This document shows, one piece after another, positions 25,595-33,605 of a stretch of DNA of 64,000 nt (the stretch's first letter is position 1; every line of letters starts with the position of its first letter). The stretch spans positions 1,488,001 to 1,552,000 of the forward strand of contig CBDBON010000003.1 of assembly GCA_965208395.1 (NCBI GenBank), in the 5' to 3' direction. The DNA is from CBDBON01 sp965208395 (GTDB taxonomy: Bacteria; Chloroflexota; Dehalococcoidia; Lucifugimonadales; CBDBON01). The translations under genes and the position numbers were made by a program. The notes under the pieces were generated by a model that had not been told where the DNA came from, ran no database searches, and saw only the letters and a list, made by a program, of their open reading frames with translations.

Positions 25595-26498
25595 GGAGTT
25601 GGCTGCGTCCTCGATGTCCAAGTTTGAGGCTGACGGGTGGAAGGTCTACCGGCGTTTCATTGAGCAGGGTCGGTCTGACGAGGAGGCCCGGAGGGATGCG
25701 GAGAACTACATCCTCGGCAATTTCGGTGAGGAGGTCCATCTTGTTGGGCCTCCTCCCTCGTGGTTGTTTCCGCCGGAGCCTTTGGCTGACGTTGGCTCAC
25801 ATCGCAATGGGTCTTCAGGATCGGCTGCTCTTGGACTTGTTTCCTGGAGCTGTCAATGGTGCTCGCATGTTATTGAAGCGCGTGACGAGGCGGCGATGCT
25901 GGAGAAGCAGGCTCGTCAATGTCCTCGTTGCCGGAAATTCGACTGGTCGAGAGCTCCGTCTGCCGGTTCGGACGGAGTGACGCGACGGCCCATGACTCCT
26001 GAGGAGCTGAGGGAGTCGAGGAAGGCAAGGCCGCCTAGGGCTGGAAGGTCCAGGCGGTCTGTTCCCGAAAGCTTTGAGTGTCTACCGGGTTGTCAGTTTG
26101 CCGAGACGGGCGTTCACAACAAGAGTTGTCATGGGCAGTATTATTCTTCGGACGAGCGCTTGACCGTAGGGTCGAGGGTGAGCAAACCGTTAGAGTTCGT
26201 CTGTCCAGATGGCTGTTTCCGACCGGATGTGGAGAACTGCCTTGTGTGTTGGTTGATTGCGGAGTCAGGTGAGGAATGGACGGATAAGCCTGTGTCGGAG
26301 CCACGGAGGGCGTGTGCTCCGGTGTCGAGGAAGTCAGAGAAGCGGAACGGTAGGTATCTGCCGACGTTGGGCAGATGCAGCCACTGCGGCGAGTATGTCG
26401 AGGCGCGGACCGTTGCCGAGATGATCGAGATGCAGGGTCGTGGTTGTCCGCACTGTGGAGAGGCGGACTGGTTTTCGTCTCTTCGTGGCTTTGGATAG
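25581..26498 (+). CDS. Protein with two homologous zinc ribbons
   Basis: 305 residues. Two similar zinc ribbons, CQWCSHVIEARDEAAMLEKQ...CPRCRKFDW (about 91-122) and CSHCGEYVEARTVAEMIEMQ...CPHCGEADW (about 267-298), look like an internal duplication. Between them are CLPGCQF...SCHG and CPDGCF...CLVCW clusters. It is presumably a nucleic-acid-binding or scaffold protein of the element; no family recognised. An alternative ATG at 25,614 has AAGGAG 15 bp upstream and avoids overlap with the preceding ORF. Confidence 0.65.
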   Translation: MVERKELAASSMSKFEADGWKVYRRFIEQGRSDEEARRDAENYILGNFGEEVHLVGPPPSWLFPPEPLADVGSHRNGSSGSAALGLVSWSCQWCSHVIEARDEAAMLEKQARQCPRCRKFDWSRAPSAGSDGVTRRPMTPEELRESRKARPPRAGRSRRSVPESFECLPGCQFAETGVHNKSCHGQYYSSDERLTVGSRVSKPLEFVCPDGCFRPDVENCLVCWLIAESGEEWTDKPVSEPRRACAPVSRKSEKRNGRYLPTLGRCSHCGEYVEARTVAEMIEMQGRGCPHCGEADWFSSLRGFG

Positions 26499-26521
26499 AT
26501 GATGATCTTTAAGGAGGTTTG

Positions 26522-26563
26522 ATGGTGGGGAGTGGCAAGCTGGTGCTCGGCCGTAACGAATGA
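26522..26563 (+). CDS. 13-residue leader peptide with a strong ribosome-binding site
   Basis: AAGGAGG at 26,511-26,517, then ATG at 26,522 encoding MVGSGKLVLGRNE and a TGA that overlaps the next start as ATGA. Too short for ordinary gene finders. It most likely loads ribosomes for the following zinc-binding protein, which lacks its own site. Confidence 0.45.
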   Translation: MVGSGKLVLGRNE

Positions 26564-26862
26564 GTCGTTCGTTTTGGCGTCCGCGGGCTGGTGATCCGCG
26601 TTTCTCGCGGGGTGTTTCACGTCGTGAGATGCGCAAGCGGGTTCGTGAGCGGACCCGGCGTCAGTTGAACAGGAAGCGCCATAGCTGTGTTGGTAAGAAG
26701 TCCTATGAGACTGAGGAGGCTGCCTTGGGCGCGGTCGATGGGATTATGGGCCGGCGGGTCTATATCGGCGGCGTTGGTCCTAAGGGCAGGCTTGAGGTCT
26801 ATCGTTGTGGGCGTTGTGCTGAGTGGCATCTTGGTCACAGTCGGCGCGAGGCTGGTTCCTGA
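26560..26862 (+). CDS. Small basic protein with a C-terminal CxxCxxWH zinc motif
   Basis: 100 residues. A very basic N-terminal half (RRQLNRKRHSC), then KKSYETEEAA and the end YRCGRCAEWHLGHSRR. The YxCxxCxxWHlgH pattern recurs in small phage and mobile-element proteins of unknown function; a Cys near residue 43 may complete the zinc site. Translation appears coupled to the 13-residue leader. In another frame (26,738-26,959) a hydrophobic ORF overlaps its end; I consider that unproven. Confidence 0.6.
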   Translation: MSRSFWRPRAGDPRFSRGVSRREMRKRVRERTRRQLNRKRHSCVGKKSYETEEAALGAVDGIMGRRVYIGGVGPKGRLEVYRCGRCAEWHLGHSRREAGS

Positions 26863-26997
26863 GTTGGCGATAGGTTCCGTTTCGTTCGGAGTGATGATCC
26901 TGATCGGTCCCGTCACGTACAGGTGCTCTAAGCGGCCTATCCGAAATGTCAGTCAGTAGACGGAACGGGCGAGAGTTTTCTCGTGCATGATTGGCAT

Positions 26998-27459
26998 ATG
27001 AAACACGTTGGCGGATACGCGGCGGCCTTCATATCAGGCGTCGCCGTCATGTTCCTCGTCTGGCAGTCGTGCGGCGGGGGAGTGTGGCGTGGCGGAGTGG
27101 AGATCATGACAGTGGAGGCGCTGACTCCCCGTAAGCTGGAGCTGATCGTCGATTCGTGCAACGGGAATCCTAGGGCGTACACGGTCCAGGAAGATGCCGA
27201 GTCGGTGAGGATAAGAGTAGAGGCTTCGTCTACCCCGTTCAAGGGCGGAAACGACTGCCTCGATGCCGTCGAATACTACCTCACAGAGCCGTTGGACGAC
27301 CGGCTGATCGTCGACGACCATACAGGACGCGCCATCTCTAATGGATTGGCGACGGTTCCGACGAGGTCGCCGACTCGAACTGTTGTCCCCGTGCCGACGA
27401 CTCTGATGGGGCCGACGCCTGCGCCTTCTCCGATTGGGACGGCGGGACCGAGACGATGA
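26998..27459 (+). CDS. Membrane-anchored hypothetical protein
   Basis: 153 residues from ATG 26,998. An N-terminal signal anchor (YAAAFISGVAVMFLVWQSC), a small extracytoplasmic domain with two cysteines (DSCNGNP and NDCLDAV), and a Pro/Thr-rich C-terminal tail (TRSPTRTVVPVPTT...). No family recognised. The Thr-Pro tail resembles linkers of other surface proteins here. Confidence 0.6.
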   Translation: MKHVGGYAAAFISGVAVMFLVWQSCGGGVWRGGVEIMTVEALTPRKLELIVDSCNGNPRAYTVQEDAESVRIRVEASSTPFKGGNDCLDAVEYYLTEPLDDRLIVDDHTGRAISNGLATVPTRSPTRTVVPVPTTLMGPTPAPSPIGTAGPRR

Positions 27460-27539
27460 AAACGTGGCGACAGGCTTTGGCGGGAGTGTTCGTGCTGCCT
27501 GTTAAGTTGTGGCAGCCGTAGTCATTGACCGGTAGTGTC

Positions 27540-27824
27540 TCAGGTTGAACAGAGACTGGCGATCTCGCGTTCCGCCCGTTCCGAGTGCCGTGTAGCCGTC
27601 AATATCTTGTCGTTGGCGTCCAGCATCTTGATGGCGTTGGCCTCGTCCGCTCCCTGGGCGTAGAGCGTGATGGCTTGCAATGTTGAATCAGCACTGTTCC
27701 TGATATGCCTCTGGGCGGCATTGAAGGACGGTGGAGCGTCCAGGTCCTTCTTTGTCTCGGCGGTGAGTCCAAGCATTGCCCGGGCGAAGGCGAAGGCAGT
27801 GAGCCAATCGTCGTCGAGCAGCAC
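27540..27824 (-). CDS. Hypothetical protein, possibly frameshifted at its N-terminus
   Basis: 94 residues from GTG 27,824, mostly helical (LTAFAFARAMLGLTAETKKD...). A neighbouring frame opens with MTTVDVPSELHRGDPVSQAQ at 27,936, preceded by GGAG, and runs to about 27,850. Joining the two by a single frameshift would give about 130 residues with an ordinary start. It is the only minus-strand candidate on this side of the element. No family recognised. Confidence 0.4.
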   Translation of the reverse strand: MLLDDDWLTAFAFARAMLGLTAETKKDLDAPPSFNAAQRHIRNSADSTLQAITLYAQGADEANAIKMLDANDKILTATRHSERAEREIASLCST

Positions 27825-28216
27825 GTAGGCGTCTTCGCCTGATGAGCAACCCGGGTGCTGCTTCTTTGAATGTCGGCTGCGCTTGTGAGACGGGATCCCC
27901 TCTGTGAAGCTCGGAGGGCACGTCTACAGTGGTCATTGAGAGTGACTCCGCTTGTGGATGGCCGTAGGGCAGTGGCTCGTGTGCAGCCAGTCAAGGGTTG
28001 TTGTGGTAAGGGCGGATCCTCTCCTTTGACGTTAGTCTCGTGTTCCTGTAGTCTAGCCGCTGCTAGCAACCTTACCTAGGTCACCGTAGAGAAGTGCCGT
28101 CGCCGTTTGCTCGGCGGCGAAGGGAATTGCGCAATCGCGCCCCCGAGTGGCCTCTACGGAGACAATGGTCAGCGTTGCTAGCACTGCGCAAACCTGAGCC
28201 ACAAGGGGGCCTTGTT
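27825..28216. other. Gap between hypothetical gene and metalloprotease gene
   Basis: Holds the possible frameshifted 5' part of the minus-strand gene (27,850-27,936) and a GTG at 28,094 in frame with the metalloprotease. Sequence 28,094-28,216 encodes an Arg-rich stretch that I regard as an upstream region rather than protein. No promoter stands out. Confidence 0.35.
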
Positions 28217-30358
28217 ATGGTGAGGTTAGTGGGCGTTGGCTTCGCAACTCTTGTCCTGATTACCGGTGTGACGTGGTATGTGGTATCTACCAACGGCCGG
28301 ATCGAGACCTTGCAGTCCAGGCAGACTCGGCTGCAAGCGGACCTGACAGCTACTCAGATTGAGTTGGGAGCGACGAGGGAGGAGCTTTCCTCGACGAGAG
28401 GGGAACTGTCCTCCACGAAGCAGGGCCTAGTATCGACACAGGAGACCCTGGCAACCACGCAGGGAGATCTGGCAACCACTCAGATCGACTTGACGATGAC
28501 AAAGTCAAACCTGACCTCAGCTCAGACGGAGCTCTCCTCGACGAGAGAGGAGTTGGCCATGACGGTGAGCTCGCTATTCGAGACGCAGAGCGAGCTGACT
28601 ACGACGACGATCTCTCTATTCCAGACTCAGAGGGAGCTGGCCACGACGGACGAGAAGCTGTCGGCGACCCGGAGCTCTCTGGAGGCTACAGAGAGCGACC
28701 TCGCATCAACCCAGGGGAGCCTGGCCAGCACGCAGAGAGAGTTGGGCTCGACCAGGCGAGACCTGAATGTGACACAGCAGGACTTAGATGCTGCCAGGCA
28801 GGAGCTATCGACGAGTGTAAGCTCTCACGCGGCGCTTAGGTCTAAGGTGTCTAATCTGGAGTCTCAAGTGTTCAAGCTGGAGGGTGACGTACAGAGCCTG
28901 GATACTCAGTTGAATCCTCCTCCAGCTTCGCTGGCAGCCTATGGAAACGGCGAGTGGGTGGAATATTATTACCCAGACGTAGCCTCTAAGATAGGAGCTC
29001 TGGCTTGGGTCCGGGACGGGACCTCAGCTCTAGAGGACTCGGCAGTCGAAGAGTTAATCAATACAGCTACGTATATGAGTGTGGAAGCAGCTAGTGAGCT
29101 CACTAGCTACTCCTGGGTCAGAGACGGCATTAGCCAAATTGAGGTTGACGCTATAGACGCCGTAAACGACAGCGGACATGAGGAAGTTACCCTGAAGATT
29201 GTCAATCAGCCCTGGGTGCGTGACGGCATTACATCTCTAGAGGTTGAGACTATACAGTATCTGGGACAGTTCCGCTGGCGTGAGGACGACCCGGAGCTAC
29301 TGATTCAAGCTGTTCTGGCGCTGCTCTCCAAGCAGTGGATGCTTGACGGTGTAGATCCTTTGGAGCCTGAGATAGTCTATGTCCTGTCCGATCTAGCCTT
29401 CAGCACTTGGGAGGAGTCCTCAACAGGCTCAATAAGAAGGGTGGAGTCTGATGTCATTCTGAGAATTCTCAGAATGCCATTCCTAGAGACTGTAGAGGCT
29501 CACGACGTACACGTGCTGCGGGGTTTATATTGGCTGGCATCCGAACCAGACTTTTTCGAGGAGGTTCTTTCGCACCCCCGCTTCAAAGCGGGGGTCACCG
29601 ATGAGCTAGCTCCTATAGTAGTTGCTCTCGGAGGGGTTGATCCTGACTATAATCATATAGACGTGCTTCTAGGGCCGGACATCCATGTAGAGAACTCGAC
29701 AGTCTCTACTATGATGTCTGAACAGGTACACGTGACTATCGTTAGGGTTGGTAGTGGGAACTCAACATCGCTAACGACTCTGAGCGAGACGGTTCAGGAG
29801 ATAGAAGAGTACATGGGAGTCGCTCTACCCACGAACCATATCATCCTTTTCTACGACCCGTCCGATATCGGCAGTGATATTTGGGCTGGACTGTATCATG
29901 GAAGCCACATATCTGCTCGCGATGAATACGATAAGGGAGACTCAGGATTCAATCCCGGCCTCCTGGCCCATGAAGTCACCCACTACTATTTTCACTCAGG
30001 TCCAGGTTGGATATACGAAGGTATAGCAGATACTCTACAATTCCTGATTCCCAGAGAGAGAACAAGATCGCGGTCCGTAGTAAAGGCTCAGAATTCTCGT
30101 CACGAATGCACCATCAGGAACCTCAAGAGCCTAGAAGACTACGACGGCACCGACCAAGGCTGGTGCTCCTACTACCTGGGTGAGAAACTTTTCGTAGACC
30201 TCTATAAGGCTCTTGGTGAGATAGACTTCAGGAGAGCCCTCCGAACTCTTTACCAGGTATCTAGGGAGGAGGACTTGGATATCTCTCATATCAGAGAGGT
30301 ATTTGGCACTTCCTCTAAGGCTCTGAGAATCATCAATCGACATTACGACGGCAGTTAG
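28217..30358 (+). CDS. Membrane-anchored heptad-repeat metalloprotease
   Basis: 713 residues from ATG 28,217 (AGGGGG upstream). Order: a transmembrane anchor (4-23); an uninterrupted array of 23 seven-residue LxxTxxx-type repeats with Leu at 43, 50, 57 and every seventh position to 197; repeats of the type WVRDGI..(L/I)E (264-380); and a peptidase-like domain with HEVTH (585-589) and Glu601 in GWIYEGIAD, a gluzincin arrangement. A Cys pair (631, 650) follows. It is predicted to project a protease domain from the cell surface on a long stalk. It is paralogous to the next gene over the repeat and protease regions. A longer GTG start at 28,094 is possible. Confidence 0.8.
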   Translation: MVRLVGVGFATLVLITGVTWYVVSTNGRIETLQSRQTRLQADLTATQIELGATREELSSTRGELSSTKQGLVSTQETLATTQGDLATTQIDLTMTKSNLTSAQTELSSTREELAMTVSSLFETQSELTTTTISLFQTQRELATTDEKLSATRSSLEATESDLASTQGSLASTQRELGSTRRDLNVTQQDLDAARQELSTSVSSHAALRSKVSNLESQVFKLEGDVQSLDTQLNPPPASLAAYGNGEWVEYYYPDVASKIGALAWVRDGTSALEDSAVEELINTATYMSVEAASELTSYSWVRDGISQIEVDAIDAVNDSGHEEVTLKIVNQPWVRDGITSLEVETIQYLGQFRWREDDPELLIQAVLALLSKQWMLDGVDPLEPEIVYVLSDLAFSTWEESSTGSIRRVESDVILRILRMPFLETVEAHDVHVLRGLYWLASEPDFFEEVLSHPRFKAGVTDELAPIVVALGGVDPDYNHIDVLLGPDIHVENSTVSTMMSEQVHVTIVRVGSGNSTSLTTLSETVQEIEEYMGVALPTNHIILFYDPSDIGSDIWAGLYHGSHISARDEYDKGDSGFNPGLLAHEVTHYYFHSGPGWIYEGIADTLQFLIPRERTRSRSVVKAQNSRHECTIRNLKSLEDYDGTDQGWCSYYLGEKLFVDLYKALGEIDFRRALRTLYQVSREEDLDISHIREVFGTSSKALRIINRHYDGS

Positions 30359-30414
30359 CGGTGGGATACCCTTCGGCCGGCCGAAAACGCGGGCCTATCA
30401 AGGGAGGCGATACG

Positions 30415-31962
30415 ATGCGAACGCTGCTACTGGCGGCGGCGCTGGCGGCCGTCTTGATGGCCTGTGACACCGGTGACAAGACGGGCGTTGTCTTCGGTGC
30501 TGGTGAAGCGCCCAAGCGCATCTATCACCTATCGACGGCGACACCCACGCCCACACTCACGGCGACGCCCACACTCACGGCGACGCCGATGCTTACAGCG
30601 ACGCCGATGCCTATAGCGACGCCGATGCCTACAGCGACGCCGATGCCTACACCGCTGGCGCCGTATGTGAGAGTGTGGAGGTCAATGACGGATGCCCGAT
30701 GGCTTGACAGAAACAATCCTAACCTAGCGAACACAATCAAGGCGTTCTCTTGGGTGTCGGACGGGCTCGGAGAGGAGGAGTTGCCTACTCTCAGGGCACT
30801 GCTAGAGTTAGCGAGAGGCTATAGCCCAGTAGCCGTAGAGATTGCCAAGTCGTCTTGGATGCAGACACGCGAGATAGATAGGTTCCATCTAATCGTTCTG
30901 GAGGAGTTGAAGCATTTCTATGGAGGACTGGCAACAGCAACAGCGGTAGCGTCTGCCTCTTGGATTCAGGATGGCATCACCGAAGACGAGGCCGGCCTGG
31001 TTGATGCGCTAAACAGAAGCCCGGCAATCTACCTTTTAATAGACATGCCATTTCTGGTATCTGTGGAACCGGCCGACGTTTCAGCGGTATGGTCCCTAGC
31101 AGCTTTGAGTCTCTGGAATGAATCGCTATTTGAGTATCTTCTAGAGCACCCGGCTCTCGATGGAGGCTTAACCGACTCTGACACATATCTAGTTACGGTC
31201 ATAACTTATGAGATGGACACATTCCTGGTCGACAAGCTGCTCGATCCCGACCAGACGTCAATAGAGTTTCGGACAATTAGTCTGCCACTTGCAGGCGAGA
31301 TGGAGTTAGCAATCATCCGTCACGATGCCGGGAGCAAGCGGTCAATGGACTTGCTAGAGTATGCGGTGTCCTACTTCGAGGGCCTCCATCGATTACCTTT
31401 CCCAGCAGGTCATGTCACTGTCCTGTTTAACACAGACCTAGTTCCCAGTGGAGGATGGAACGCTGGTACGCACATGGGCGCACAGGCGGAGTACGATGCA
31501 GATAACAACAGCTATCACTCGAAAGAGCTACCCGGGCTGCTGGCCCATGAGACGGCGCATTACTACTGGGGAAGAAACACCGCCCCCGTCTGGATCAACG
31601 AAGGGCTAGCCAATACGCTTGGAGCTATCTCCGAGCATAAGCGTATAGGAGACCCGTTAGCTCCAGAGAATACGCTGCCTTGCAGCGATGAAATTGGCAA
31701 CATAGAAGAGTTGGATGCGTCGAGCCCAGAGCAGAAGAAGAAGTATTGGTGGTGCCCCTATGCCTTCGGCGAGCATCTGTTCTTGGAGTTGTACGACAAT
31801 CTAGGTCATGATGCCTTTGCCGAAGGTCTGAGACAGTTGTGGCTGATGTCTAAGGGCAGAGGCGTCCTGGGCATAGACGACGTGGTGGTGGCGTTTGGAG
31901 GTAGTGAGGCAGTGAGAGAGATTGCCTACTACTGGCACAGTGGAAGGGCGATGCCTAGATGA
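30415..31962 (+). CDS. Lipoprotein metalloprotease, paralogue of the preceding gene
   Basis: 515 residues from ATG 30,415 (GGGAGG upstream). Signal peptide with lipobox LMAC (Cys17). A low-complexity linker of ATPTPTLTATPTL/ATPMPTATPMP type (42-80) replaces the coiled coil of the neighbour. It has WVSDGL, WIQDGI and MPFLVSVE repeats and a protease domain with HETAHYY (378-384) and VWINEGLAN (Glu396). The Cys pair and YPFGEHLF-like segment match the partner. The two probably arose by duplication, with different stalks for different reach from the membrane. The substrate is unknown. Confidence 0.8.
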   Translation: MRTLLLAAALAAVLMACDTGDKTGVVFGAGEAPKRIYHLSTATPTPTLTATPTLTATPMLTATPMPIATPMPTATPMPTPLAPYVRVWRSMTDARWLDRNNPNLANTIKAFSWVSDGLGEEELPTLRALLELARGYSPVAVEIAKSSWMQTREIDRFHLIVLEELKHFYGGLATATAVASASWIQDGITEDEAGLVDALNRSPAIYLLIDMPFLVSVEPADVSAVWSLAALSLWNESLFEYLLEHPALDGGLTDSDTYLVTVITYEMDTFLVDKLLDPDQTSIEFRTISLPLAGEMELAIIRHDAGSKRSMDLLEYAVSYFEGLHRLPFPAGHVTVLFNTDLVPSGGWNAGTHMGAQAEYDADNNSYHSKELPGLLAHETAHYYWGRNTAPVWINEGLANTLGAISEHKRIGDPLAPENTLPCSDEIGNIEELDASSPEQKKKYWWCPYAFGEHLFLELYDNLGHDAFAEGLRQLWLMSKGRGVLGIDDVVVAFGGSEAVREIAYYWHSGRAMPR

Positions 31963-32113
31963 GACTAGAGAAGTGGTCAACTTGGAGGGTCGTGCAGCTG
32001 CGCCATGACTGTCCCCAAGTAGAGGTCTGGGACAGCCGGTTGGACATTCACGGTCAAGCACTCATCCCAGGCATCTGTTCATTCGAATCCAGCGTCATTG
32101 GGGGACGCGGAGA

Positions 32114-32665
32114 GTGAAGCTGGCAATTGCTGCGATTGCCATGAGTATCGCTACCATTGCTCTGGCTACTTGTGGAGACACTGAACCACACCGGCCCGGA
32201 GTCTTCCCACTCCAGCCTACTGCTAGCAACCCTGCTCCTCCTAGGCCTCACTTGGGGGTCAGTCGGGAGGAAATCTACCTCGCGCTCGATTTGGTCGACG
32301 TGGGGTTCATGCCGTTGAACAGGCATACGGACGATTGGGTGAACACACGCCTCCCGAACGGGGACATATGGGTGGACATCTTCGGGCCTCAGAGCACTGT
32401 CCAAGCCGTGGAGATATGGGTGAGGTACAGCGCGAGCCTCGACGACGCTTTGAGCGCCCTGGGCGCGGTTATACGGGAGACAGTAACACTGGAACACCGG
32501 GAGGCGGTGTATCAGTTTTTCCGATCCGGCCTGGCGGCCCGGATGTCAGACACCTATCCGTCGAAGGGTGGGCAGACAATCGGCCGAGAGTACCACGTGT
32601 GGATGGAGGCCATACCTGACAAGCAACAGGTCTTCATGTCGATTGACGCGGAGCAGCGGCGATGA
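32114..32665 (+). CDS. Lipoprotein, hypothetical
   Basis: 183 residues from GTG 32,114. A signal peptide ends LATC (lipobox-like, Cys20), then a short Pro-rich linker and a domain of about 130 residues (YLALDLVDVGFMPLNRHTDD...) with no recognised family. The stop overlaps the next start as ATGA. A 7-bp dyad (CTGTCCC / GGGACAG, 32,009-32,035) lies 80 bp upstream and may end the protease operon. Confidence 0.65.
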   Translation: MKLAIAAIAMSIATIALATCGDTEPHRPGVFPLQPTASNPAPPRPHLGVSREEIYLALDLVDVGFMPLNRHTDDWVNTRLPNGDIWVDIFGPQSTVQAVEIWVRYSASLDDALSALGAVIRETVTLEHREAVYQFFRSGLAARMSDTYPSKGGQTIGREYHVWMEAIPDKQQVFMSIDAEQRR

Positions 32666-32922
32666 CACTGCTGAGGTGGATGAGGAACGCAGTGCAGAGA
32701 AGGGCCAGGACGTGGACTACTATATGGCCTGGTGACGCGTGGAAAGTCCCTCGTTGGCTCTGGGAGCGCACTCTTCACCTAGAGAGGCTTGGTCCCGACC
32801 AGTATTACATATTCAAAGGATACTGCCGCATGTATCGGGAAGTGGCGACCGACGGGCAACTTGGAGTCGAAATGGAGTTGCCCGAAGAGATCCGCGACTA
32901 CTTGGACCCAGTAGAGCCATGA
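32662..32922 (+). CDS. Hypothetical protein coupled to the lipoprotein gene
   Basis: 86 residues, Trp-rich and basic at the N-terminus (MTLLRWMRNAVQRRARTWTT), acidic at the end (ELPEEIRDYLDPVEP). Starts in the ATGA overlap with the lipoprotein stop, so translation is probably coupled. No known domain. Confidence 0.55.
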   Translation: MTLLRWMRNAVQRRARTWTTIWPGDAWKVPRWLWERTLHLERLGPDQYYIFKGYCRMYREVATDGQLGVEMELPEEIRDYLDPVEP

Positions 32923-33045
32923 AGCAAAAGGTCACCTTTGCCTCACGGTGAATCAAGACCGCGCCGGCGTAGCCGCTCCGGGACGGCGCATAGAGCTCGT
33001 CGAGAGGGGAGACCGCCCCTCAGCATCGATCGCAGAATCAGGGCG

Positions 33046-33237
33046 ATGGTGCGGTGCATCCAACGCTCCCAGCGGCGCCGGCGGGCGAAGTCGGTGATCT
33101 GCCAGTGCTGCCATGAGATCGGTCCCGAACGATACCTGTGCGAGACGTGTGAGCGGTTCGTCTGTTTCTTTTGCAGGAGCCTTCACCGCTTCACGGCGGA
33201 ACGGTGCAAGCGGTGCAGCGACAGGCATCGCTCTTGA
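33046..33237 (+). CDS. Small Cys-rich zinc-binding protein
   Basis: 63 residues from ATG 33,046: MVRCIQRSQRRRRAKSV, then CQCCHE, CETCERFVCFFC and CKRC, a cross-brace-like set of Cys pairs with His in SLHRF. Likely binds two zinc ions. A longer TTG start at 32,938 adds an Arg-rich stretch. The function is unknown; it stands alone before the IS element. Confidence 0.45.
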   Translation: MVRCIQRSQRRRRAKSVICQCCHEIGPERYLCETCERFVCFFCRSLHRFTAERCKRCSDRHRS

Positions 33238-33473
33238 GGTCACCTCCGGTCATGACTGCCGGGCCTGCTATGAAGATGGGTCGTACTCCTACGGATTGAG
33301 CGAGAACATCTTCGGTGGATCTGGACGTGTGAAGGAGTAGGAGGGAACAAGCTTAAGCGGAGAGGTTGTCTATCGCATGGCACGTGTCAACCTCCTGTGC
33401 TCAGCGGCCTGCCGTCGCGGCCTGCCCTCACGGGGTGAGAATCTCCTGTGCCGGAGAGAACCTGTAGGGGTTC
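33238..33473. other. Non-coding stretch before the IS21-family element
   Basis: No convincing gene, promoter or dyad seen. It ends with GTTC, which is repeated after the IS. Confidence 0.4.
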
Positions 33474-33605
33474 TGTCAAACGCCAGGAGCTATGTACCAG
33501 TAGAAGGAGAGATCGCCAGGACCTTTAGACCACTTCGCCAGGAGGATGACCACCCTGGGCGCCGGATTGGCGACCATTGCTGGAGCCTTGATGCAAGGAG
33601 CAGCG

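Noticed and set aside
26738..26959. Hydrophobic ORF overlapping the end of the CxxCxxWH protein
   Set aside because: It overlaps a better-supported gene by more than 100 bp and has no ribosome-binding site; cannot be excluded but not supported.
32081..32110. tRNA T-arm-like TTCGAATCC
   Set aside because: No cloverleaf can be built around it; no other tRNA arms nearby.
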